Positions 10,419 to 22,400 of a stretch of DNA of 64,000 nt are shown here, one piece after another. The stretch's first letter is position 1; each line of letters starts with the position of its first letter. The position numbers were made by a program, and so were the translations under genes. Source of the DNA: Nematostella vectensis (lineage: Eukaryota; Cnidaria; Anthozoa; Actiniaria; Edwardsiidae); contig NC_064038.1 of assembly GCF_932526225.1 (NCBI RefSeq), positions 7,377,070-7,441,069 on the forward strand, given 5' to 3'. The notes beneath the pieces were generated by a model. That model ran no database searches and was not told the origin of the DNA. It saw only the letters and a list, made by a program, of their open reading frames with translations.

Positions 10419-13400
10419 CGGCGCGCGGCGCGTAGTTCCGAATGTTCTGGATGCCGATTAGGTGGGCGATATCGCGAACACGTGCGCGTCGCGTGTCCTC
10501 CTCGCTACGAGCCTTCAGGCCGAACGCAGCGGTCATGAGCTCCCGTTTTTCCTCCTGTAGCGAAAGCATTCTCTCCTCCACCGAGTCGTTCACGATGTAC
10601 TAAGAAATAAACACCAAGTTAGCCTCGCATTGTGGAGGAACAGTAGCGGATCTAGGGGGAGGGTTTAGGTGGTTTACACCTCCCACTTGGGATGCCAGAA
10701 AGCCATATGTAACAATACAAATTTACTCCCTCCCCCACTTTAGCGAAAGGCTAGATCCGTCCCTGAGCTACAAAAACGAGTTACCATAAAATGCCGAGGA
10801 AAAGATGCAAGGATTTGTACCTTAGTGATGATAACTTCTTCGGTCTGTCCCAGTCGATGGCAACGATCAAAGCACTGTTCTTCTGTAGCAGGATTCCACG
10901 TCTACAAGTGATAAGAAAAGTGTATCTGCTTAGTATATTTCAAATCGAGTCCCCACTCACTCTGCAGATTGATAAGCCATAGTCTTTTGAGTTGTAGGCA
11001 GAACTTGAATCGACATAGAGAATTAGAGCTTCTTTATACATTGGATCGAGGCAAAGACTATCGGGAAAACGTACCAGGAATACGCAGCTCCCAGGCTTTG
11101 TGGCACGTATCGGGCGTATTTGAAATACCTGGCTCCTCTGGGGAGTATATGGGAATATGTACTTATCCTGCACCCTATATATTTAGTTATGTATAGGGCC
11201 AAGTTTACATAATCAGGGATACTTGACTCCCTTGGTTTGTGGTACGTATACGGCCCATTTAACATAACCAGGGATGCCTGGCTGCCATGGGCTGTGATAC
11301 CTCGTTCACTGGATATTGTGGTACGTATACGGCCCATTTAACATAACCAGGGATGCCTGGCTGCCATGGGCTGTGATACCTCGTTCACTGGATATTGTGG
11401 TACGTATACGGCCCATTTAACATAACCAGGGATGCCTGGCTGCCATGGCTGTGGTACCTCGTTCACCTGGATATTGTGGTACGTATACGGCACATTTAAC
11501 ATAACCAGGGATGCCTGGCTGCCATGGTCTGTGATACCTCGTTCACCTGAATATTGTGGTACGTATACGGCACATTTAACATAACCAGGAATGCCTGGCT
11601 GCCATGGTCTGTGATACCTCGTTCACCTGGATATTGTGGTACGTATACGGCCCATTTAACATAACCAGGGATGCCTGGCTGCCATGGGCTGTGATACCTT
11701 GCTCCCCTGGATATTGTGATACGTATACGGCCCATTTAACATAACCAGGGATGCCTGGCTGCCATGGGCTGTGATACCTCGTTCACCTGAATATTGTGGT
11801 ACGTATACGGCACATTTAACATAACCAGGGATGCCTGGCTGCCATGGTCTGTGATACCTCGTTCACCTGAATATTGTGGTACGTATACGGCACATTTAAC
11901 ATAACCAGGGATGCCTGGCTGCCATGGTCTGTGATACCTCGTTCACCTGGATATTGTGGTACGTATACGGCCCATTTAACATAACCAGGGATGCCTGGCT
12001 CCCATGGGCTGTGATACCTTGCTCCCCTGGATATTGTGGTACGTATACGGCCCATTTAACATAACCAGGGATGCCTGGCTGCCATGGGCTGTGATACCTC
12101 GTTCACCTGGATACTGTGGTACGTATACGGCACATTTAACATAACCAGGGGTGTCTGGCTGCCATGGTCTGTGATACCTCGTTCACCTGGATATTGTGGT
12201 ACGTATACGGCCCATTTAACATAACCAGGGATGCCTGGCTGCCATGGTCTGTGATACCTCGTTCACCTGGATATTGTGGTACGTATACGGCACATTTAAC
12301 ATAAACAGGGATGCCTGGCTGCCATGGGTTGTGATACCTCGTTCACCTGGATATTGTGGTACGTATACGGCCCATTTAACATAACCAGGGATCCCTGGCT
12401 GCCATGGTCTGTGATACCTCGTTCACCTGGATATTGTGGTACGTATACGGCCCATTTAACATAACCAGGGATGCCTGGCTCCCATGGGCTGTGATACCTG
12501 GTCACCTCGATATTGTGGTACGTATCGGGTCACTTTAAAACACGAGAAATGCCTGTCTCTCATGGGCTGTGATACCTGGGTCATCTCGATACTGTGGTAC
12601 GTATCGGGTCACTTTAAAACACGAGGGATGCCTGTCTCTCATGGGCTGTGATACCTGGGTCACCTGGATATTGTGGTACGTACCGGATCCATCAGGAACA
12701 CCCTAGTGGCAGCAGTCAGGTTGAGACCAACTCCACCGGCCGTCAGAGACAAAAGAAACACTTTCGGCGAGTCAGGGTCCCGGAAACGGTCAATGACCTT
12801 AACACGGGCTTCCTGGCCCATGGTTCCATCCAGGCGCAAGTAGTCGATACTATCTCTTTCCAGGAAATACTCCAGGATGTCCAGGAAGGAAGTGAATTGA
12901 GACACAACTAGGCTCTTGATAGACGGGTCCTGGCCACGTAGTGTGTCAAGCGCTTTCAGAAGAGCATCGATCTGAACATGAACATCAGATGTTACGGAGG
13001 AAATATTCCAGGATGTATTCATCAGATGTTACGGAGGATTTCTAGCGCTTTGGAAATAGATGGAAATTAACATTTTCTTTAAATGTTACAGAGGGTCTCT
13101 AGTGCTTTGGGACTACAGTAGATAGGTTTGAACATGATCTCTACATGAAACAGAGGGTCTCAGAACATGAAGATCGGATGTTACAGAGGGTCTCTAGTGC
13201 TTAACAGATAGATCTGAACATGATCTCTTAAAGATAACAGATGGGTTTTAGTGCTTTGGAAATAGATGGACGTAAGCATGATCTTTAAATGTTACTGATG
13301 GTCTTTAGTGCTTAACAGATAGATCTGAACATGATCTTTAAATGTTACTGATGGTCTTTAGTGCTTAACAGATATATCTGAACATGATCTTTAAATGTTA

Positions 13401-16400
13401 CTGATGGTCTCTAGTGCTTAACAGATAGATCTGAACATGATCTTTAAATGTTACTGATGGTCTCTAGTGCTTAACAGATAGATCTGAACATGATCTTTAA
13501 ATGTTACTGATGGTCTCTAGTGCTTAACAGATAGATCTGAACATGATCTTTAAATGTTACTGATGGTCTTTAGTGCTTAACAGATAGATCTGAACATGAT
13601 CTTTAAATGTTACTGATGGTCTCTAGTGCTTAACAGATAGATCTGAACATGATCTTTAAATGTTACTGATGGTCTCTAGTGCTTAACAGATAGATCTGAA
13701 CATGATCTTTTAAATGTTACAGAGGGTCTTTAGTGCTTTGGAAATAGATGGACGTGAACATGATCTTTAAATGTTACAGAGGGTCTCTAGTGCTTAACAG
13801 ATAGATCTGAACATGATCTTTAAATGTTACTGATGGTCTCTAGTGCTTTAGAAATAGATGGACGTGAACATGATCTTTAAATGTTACAGAGGGTCTCTAG
13901 TGCTTAACAGATAGATCTGAACATGATCTTTAAATGTTACTGATGGTCTCTAGTGCTTTGGAAATAGATGGACGTAAACATGATCTTTAAATGTTACAGA
14001 GGGTCTCTAGTGCTTAACAGATAGATCTGAACATGATCTTTAAATGTTACTGATGGTCTCTAGTGCTTAACAGATAGATCTGAACATGATCTTTAAATGT
14101 TACTGATGGTCTCTAGTGCTTTAGAAATAGATGGACGTAAACATGATCTTTAAATGTTACAGATGGTCTCTAGTGCTTTAGAAATAGATAGATCTAAACA
14201 TGAGAGTTTTACCTTGGCACTTGATTTGCGCCCTGCAGTTTCTTCTTCCCCAGCCTCCTTTTCAGTCTCCTTCTCCCTCAGCCTTTCTTCCGGGACCTTT
14301 ACCAGTTCATTTTGATTGACGGGTGCACGGCACATGGGACACCTGGGCGCCAGTCTCTCGTTTTCAATCACGTCTGTAAGGCATCCCGTACAGAACACGT
14401 GTGCACAGCGTGTGATGCTTGGGTCATCGAGGGGGTCAAGGCAGATGGGGCACTCCTCACTCACACCTGAAGACAGCACTTGCAGGAGTTGATTGATGAG
14501 TCTTTCAGTGCTCATGTCATGGTCGAGGTCATCGTCATCATCAGAGTCATCACCTAGTCAAGGAGGGTTTGTTAGTAAGGTGAAGTCGCCTAGTCAAGGA
14601 GGGTTTGTTAGTAAGGTGAAGTCACCTAGTCAAGGAGGGTTTGTTAGTCAGGTGAAGTCACCTAGTCAAGAAGGGTTTGTTAGTAAGGTGAAGTCACATA
14701 GTCAAGAAGGGTTTGTTAGTAAGGTGAAGTCACATAGTCAAGAAGGGTTTGTTAGTAAGGTGAAGTCACATAGTCAAGAAGGGTTTGTTAGTAAGGTGAA
14801 GTCAACTAGTCAAGAAGGGTTTGTTAGTAAGGTGAAGTCACCTAGTCAAGGAGGGTTTGTTAGTAAGGTTAAGTCACCTAGTCAAGGACGCTAAGGTACA
14901 GAAGTAAGGAGTCATTTGTTAAACAAGCTAATGTGTTGCACCTTTTTGTACGTGGCATTAAGACATCCAAAGCCAAACACAAATCAGAAAAGGATATTAC
15001 GTTTAATTGAAGTAGATACTGAATTGAGCAATTACCACACTTGCATGTGGTACTGACCTTGTATATTGTACTGACCTTGAGCAAACACGCCCATGTTCCG
15101 CTCTAGCTCAGACAACGCGCTCTCAACTAACTTAGGGTGAAGACACAACTGCCGCAAGCGCATCAGGATCGCAAAACAGTTGGCGTAGTTCTTGAGCACT
15201 GTGCCACGCTGCATGTACCTAGCAACAAAGACAATAATAATCTGCTATCGCGTTTTACATTTTTTTCAGTATAAAAATAAACGCGGTTTCCAAAACCGTC
15301 AGTTTTTTCGCCTTCATACACACTTATTGTTGTCTCCCTAGCTTCTGGAGCATATGTGATGGATCTGTTTATAGTAAGTCTCCCCCTGTGCTGAAGGGTG
15401 TGTGATGGGTGTACCTCCCCCATTACTGAAGGGTGTGTGATGGGTGTACCTCCCCCATTACTGAAGGGTGTGTGATGGGTGTACCTCACCCATTGCTGAA
15501 GGGTGTGTGATGGACGTCCTTACCCTTTGATAGTGAGCCTCCCTCGGTGCTGTAGCGTGTCATAGATCTTGCGCTCTTCCTCTGACAGCTCGATTTCTTG
15601 TGTGACCACGGTGCGTGCTGGTAACTGAACCAGAGGTTTGTCATCTGCCATCTTGTCATCCTTCAGACGTCGGATTGAGATGTGCTTGATTAACGCCTGC
15701 AGTCGCCTATGGAAAGCAGAGAATTTAGAGTTGATTTCTTTTAACGACACACTAGGCAATTTTGTACTCTCGTATGTGAGCGAATTCAATCGCCGGCGAT
15801 CGCCAGCGAATTTGATCGCCAGTATCGAAAGAACAGACGTCTAGATATCGGCAATTTCACTCGCACGAGCGTAGAAGTCTAGAACAAAGTTGAAATACTT
15901 CTTAATATGCCGTGAAAGGTTCTCTAAACTTTACATGTCCGTTTTGTAGATGTTACCGTGTATTGTGTCAGATTATCTTAATCAAGTGGAGTTGATTATA
16001 TATGTTATAGGTATATAGGTATAGGATTTTATCTAAAGCTAATGCGTTTATTGTAAAGTCAAAAAAGTTCCCGTGTAAAATCATTTAGCATAATACGGTT
16101 ATTATATAGCCAAAGAGGTTTCCACGTAAGGCTAGTTAAATTTGTGTTTCCATTATACAGAGGTTTCTTTGTTACTTCTACTAAGTTTTTTTTAGTAAAC
16201 GCCTAATACGTCTACTATAAAACAAAGAGGTTCCCATGTAAAGTTATCTCAACCTACTCTTGCGCGTCCTCATTGCCCCGTGTAACACCATTAGCGATCG
16301 AGATCTTCCACCAGGTTGGATCGCTAAACGGGTCTAGCCTGAGAAACCGGACAATGGACCACAGGTCCCCAATCCGGTTCTGTATTGGCGTGCCTGTCAC

Positions 16401-19400
16401 CACCCATCTCCTTTCCGCTTCTAGCTTGAGCACTGCCTTGGTCCAAACTGTGTTCTTGTTACGGATGGCATGACCCTCGTCAAGAACAATACGCAGCCAT
16501 TTGATTTTGTGGAGGGGGGAGTCATTCTGAAAAAAAAAAGGCAACATCAATCTCTTCAGAAGAGGGTTATTTTGAAAAGAAAGCGCAACATCAGTCTTGT
16601 CCAGGAGACTGCCATTTGCCAGGTGGGGCTGGCAAGTACGGGTACACACTTGAGTCTAGATTTCATATAGTGACCATGATGCCCTTACCATTCGGAAGTC
16701 GGAGCCTATGGTTGGGTATGTGGTGAGAATGATGTCCTGTTTTTTCAAGTACTTGACTTCTTTGATGCGCTCCCCGCCATAATACATGTACACGTTCAGA
16801 CGGACTGATGGGTGTACGTGTGTACAGATCTGATCCTGTAAACCATCGTTAATACGGACATGACTTAATACTTGAACACGTTTAGGCGGACTGATGGGTG
16901 TACGTGTGTACAGATCTGATACTGTTAACCAGTAAACCCTCGTTAATACGGACATGACTTAATACTTGAAAACGTTTAGGCGGACTTATTGGTTCACGTG
17001 TGTACAGATCTGATCCTGTTAACCAGTAAACCCTCGTTAATACGGACATGACTTAATACTTGAACACGTTTAGGCGGACTTATTGGTTCACGTGTGTACA
17101 TATCTGATCCTGTTAACCAGTAAACCCTCGTTAATACGGACATGACTTAATACTTGAACACGTTTAGGCGGACTTATTGGTTCACGTGTGTACTGATCTG
17201 ATCCTGTTAACCAGTAAACCCTTGTTAAAACAGACACGACTTAATACTTCAACACGTTCAGACGGATTTATTGGTTCACTTGTGTACAGATCTGATCCTG
17301 TTAACCTGTAAACCCTCGTTAATACGGACATGATTTAATACTTGAACACGTTCAGACGGACTTATGGGTTCACGTGTGTACAGATCTAATCCTGTTAACC
17401 AGTAAAACCTCGTTAATACGGACATTGACTTAATACATGTACACATTGGTGCATGAGCATATACAACCCATAAACCCCTGGCTGGCCTATTAACCTAAGT
17501 CTGGGATAGATTGATCACTATTTCATGAAAGGTTCCAAAACAAACCACGCTCACAGTGCAGTTACTGTAAAAAGTGGGTACAATAATTGCAATTCTACAT
17601 CTATTAAGCAGGCTACTTACGGTCCAGTTACTGAGAACAGAAAGTGGGCAAATAATAAGAGTAGCTCTTGCAGAACCGCTGGGACCAGCATCCGGTTTGT
17701 ACGGCTTTATTGTTAACCGTGGCATGTCCGAATTGTGGGCCACCCGACCATTGAATGAGGGCCCAAAGGGCTGCTCAGGAATCTGAACGTTCAACTTTTC
17801 AATTATCTGGGGTCGAGGGTTGTTTTTGTCTTGGGATGGGCGTGGTTCTTGGGTAATAGCTACAGGAGTATGGACTGACGCAGTTGGATTCGTGTGGCTC
17901 AAAGAGTTGATGACTGGTTTCTTTTCAACTTTAGGTGCCTTATTCTCTTTTTTGGTTTGTCTGAGGAATAACAATGATCGTTAAGCTGGTTGGCAAAAGG
18001 GGTTTTTAAGTTTAAAAAAAATGGTTTTAATATAATTGCACTCGATCGCGCGGCGATCGTTTACGCTTATATGGAAACTCAACCTGCGATCGTGTGCGAT
18101 TATATGGAGACCACTTCGAGATCAGTTGCGATCTTACGGTCAAATTACCTGTGATTGTACGATCGAGTGCGATCATATGGAAACCATCCTTTAGAGGCAC
18201 ACAATACTATACCGATAAAGTACTGCTGGTTATGTACGACACGGATTCTCCGAGCGCAGCCTTATTCGAAATAGGTATACAAACATCTCTATTCGAGAAA
18301 TCTTCTATTTTCTAACGCGGCACGGTACTTGTCGGCCTTTTTTCCACTAGCGGACAAATATTAGCAGGTATGCTACCCGACGGAAAGGGTTCTAATAAAT
18401 TTTATTTAGAACCTACCTTTTCAGACACTTAGGGAGGAAGATTTGGCGAAAAGAAAACCCGGGCTGCTTTAATGCTTTGTGACTTAGCAACCTGTGGAAG
18501 AAATAGAGGCAACACGTGGGTATCCTCAAGGCACTTTGTCTACGTATTTTAACAGCCTCTGTCAGCCGCCATTTTGTCGTCCTAGCAAAGAATCAAGTGC
18601 GAAAAAGCATCCATTTCCATCGGCTGATTTGGGGAAGCCAATGCGATATTTTTTTTATTGAATTTGTTAAATAAAGGATTAAACTTTGTTTCAGATGGTT
18701 ATTTCGAGATTTTAAAAGATTATGTGCCATCCAATATTAAATAAAAACAAAAGTGTCGCTTACAAGTACACTTAAAGGATATTTTTTTGTGTCAAAAACA
18801 CCTTAATTCTTTATTATGACAACAGTAACTCGAGACATAAAAAAGGAGACCTTTGACAACTAATGAACATAATGAATATAATTACATTATATTTGAAAGC
18901 AGAAAAAAAGCTAAACAAACTTTGGAATGGTATCCCTTAGAGTGTAAATTATAGTAGCACTCATGTAGAATATTATTAAACAAGTCATCAAAAATGAATA
19001 ATGAAAAAATTTGATCACAAATAATGAACAAACGAGGTTACTGAATGAGATGCGGATCGAAAACTATTACTTACAATTCGTATAAGGGTTGATACCCCCC
19101 CCCCCCCCCTACATTTACAAGACTGATCTGTGAATAAACATCGAACAATAATTAAGAATGAAGCCTTCAAAAATCAATCGAATCATATATTACAAAAAAA
19201 TATTGCAAAATAATAGATTTAGAATCTATTTACCAATGAAGGGAAGATGTGGAATTTTATTTACTTTGCGTTTTTTTCTGCATTGCGTTACGATGTGAAT
19301 GGAAACCAACTTGACCTCAATACCCACGACTACCAATCACAGATGACATCACAAGTGGCTCGAGGGGGGATAGAAAAGAGCTTCCAACTCAAAACACTCC

Positions 19401-22400
19401 ATCGTCAGAGAAAAAAGCGCTCCATTCTCTTTAAACACCAATACAAAAATCATACCATCGAGGAGTGAGGGAGTTTGACTGAAATCTTATTGAAGTCTTA
19501 GAGGCATTCAAATAGGGCATAAGAATTCCGGATATATTATCATAGCTCGCTAGACGAGAATCACGAGTTCATCACGTCTCGCATCTGACAGCATTAGAGC
19601 GAAGAACATGTATTCGCCATGTTGTGTCCCATATTGTCGCTCGCGGGCAGCGCAAGCCAAGAATTTCCACCCTTTCCCGAAGAACGCCGAGCGCAAGCGG
19701 CAATGGTTACACATCATCTCGGAGGGGGCTGGCGAGGTTGAGTTCACTAAGAAGTCGCGAGTTTGCTGGAAACACTTCACTGACAGTGACTACAAGGAAG
19801 TGAGGGACTCGCGGGGAAGACTCGTGCAAGACAGAGTGCTAAGGGATGACGCCTGCCCAAGGGTCTTTTCTTCGAGTAGGAAGAAGAGAGAGCGAGATAC
19901 AGTAAGGAGTCAAGCGAGCGGAAAAATGGAGGACAACAAGGGAAGCCAGCCCAAACGCAAGCGCCCAAATGAGAAACGAAAAAATGCGAACAAAGAAAAA
20001 TTAGTGATCAACGTGGAAGATGAACATAAACCGAGCGGAGACGAGGGAAACTCTTCTCCAGCAGAAACTAACGCTTCTCAGGAGACTCTAACAACCGAAA
20101 ACGAAACTAGAGAGGAAGTTGACGAGAAAATTAAAGAGAAAGCAACCACTGGAGGAGGCGCGGAGAGCACTCTTGCGGCTAAACAACCACCTTTCCAACC
20201 AACCACCGAAAATAAAGAGGAAGTTGACGACGTAGGTGGTGAGAAAGGTAAAACAAGCGAGCCAGAATTAGCTAAAGAGGCTGAGAGCGGGGTAAACAAC
20301 ACCGAGACACCTACACCACACCATCTTGTTGCTTTGGCCCAGAAAGCTGAGCCGCAGATCGGAACCCCGTCGTTTCAAAGCATAGTAGAATTGGGTGAGG
20401 ATGAGTGGACAGAAAGGCTTGTTGTGTAGAAAGTGATTATTTGTAAAGATGCCAATTTGCGGCCGATGTTGTTGTGTTGTTCATTTTGTACACCTGCCAA
20501 AAGAAAACATTAAAAGGCGTCTTACTCCCATTCGAAAAAAAAATTTTCACGCAAACGAAGAAACTGAGGAACCATCAGCCGTAGTCACTCAAGTAATGAT
20601 TCTGTGGTCACACAAGTAATGATTCTGTGGTCACGCAAGTAATGATTCTGTGGTAACGCAATAGAGTCTGTTGTCACGCAAGAAATGAGTCTGTAGTCGC
20701 GCAAGTAATAAGTCTGTGGTCACGCAAGTAATGAACATGTGGTCACACATGGGTTTGTGGTAACAAAAGTGAAGGGTCTGTGGTCACACAAGTAATGGAT
20801 CTTTGGTCAAGCATATAGGGAACCTTTAATAACTCAAGTAATAGGTCTGTGGTCACGCAAGTAATAGGTCTGTCATCACGCAAGAAATAGTTCTGTGGTC
20901 ACGGAAGTGGTCAAGAAAGTGATTGGTCAGTGGTCACGCAAATAGTCAAACTGTAGTCACTGCACAACTGGTGAGCTTGAAATCACGCAAGTAATGGTCT
21001 GTGGTAATGCAAGAAATAAGTCTGTGATAACGCAAGTAAAGGCCCTAAGGGCACACAAGCAGTAACAAGGCAAAATCAATTGAAATCAGTTTTCTATTGG
21101 ACATTACATGACAGATTGATCACACAATTAGTTTACAATGTGATACTAAAGTAAGTGCTAACTGCTGAATAGAGCATTTGTTAGAGATAGAATTTAAAGA
21201 AAACATTTCATTATCATATATTATAACTATGTCAATTCTGATTGGCTAAAAGTGCACACTTTATTTTGAAAATCTTACAATCTTAGGGTCTTAACCAATC
21301 AGCCGTAGCTGATTAATAAAACCATAACTGAAATCGTTTTTTGTGATATCAGGAATATAGTACTTACTTCTTCTTGTTATTGATTTCCTGGTGTCTTCTC
21401 TTGGCCAGTTGTTTGTGTCTTTCAGTAAGTTTTGGCTCTTCTACTGCTGGAGTCAGATCAATGACTTCACACTCATCTGAAGAGGACTCAACCCGTGTCT
21501 TTTTGGAGGGCGACCCAGCATTTTCATCCACACAATTAGAATGATGAGACACATCTCTCTGCCAAGAAAAAAATTGCCAACAATAGTTACCTAAGAATAA
21601 ATTACTGTATTTGGAATGTATCCAATGTCAGATAAAAAAAAATAAGATAACAATATAGCAAGATAACAATGCAATCTTCATGCAATCATACTTGCTACAG
21701 GGTGAGGTGAGGTAACTACCCTTGTTAGGTGATACCTTACCCTCACCCTGTAACAACCCTTCTTAGACAACACCTTACCCTCACCCTGTAACCACCCTTC
21801 TTAGATAGCACCTTACCTTTACCTTGTAACCACTCCACCCTTACTAGACAACACCTTACCCTTACCCTGTAACAACCATTCTAAGACAACACCTTACCTT
21901 CACCTTGTAACCACACCACCCTTACTAGACAACACCTTACCCTCACCCTGTAACAAACCTTCTTAGGCAACACCTTACCTCACCCTGTAACCACCCATCT
22001 TAGATGACACATAGCACTTGCTGAATTGCCACTTACCTTCTTGGAGAATGACTCTTTCTTAGCAAACATTGGCATTCCATCCAGATGATTGGTGACAATC
22101 AGTGAGATGACAGTCAGGGTTTTTCCTAGTCCCATGTCATCTGCAAGGATACCACCCTTGATGCCATATGGGTAGACATCTGTTGATAGCTTTGTCCCCT
22201 TGTTGTACCAACAACGGCTGGAGGTCTTCTCCCAAAATGGTGCCAGATCTGTACTTCTTTCCCTTGTTATCATCCAGTTAAGTGCTTGCTTTTGATGCAG
22301 AAACATCTTAGTTAAAATAACCTATAAGAAATAGAATTGACATCAAATACAGCACATCTTACAAAGTTTTAAAATATTTGTTTTTCACAAAAAGCAAAAA

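Noticed and set aside
14493..14894. 133-codon plus-strand ORF with [12 protein letters not shown] repeats
   Set aside because: It is antisense to the RING exon and the 36-bp acceptor array; the open frame follows from the period being a multiple of three.
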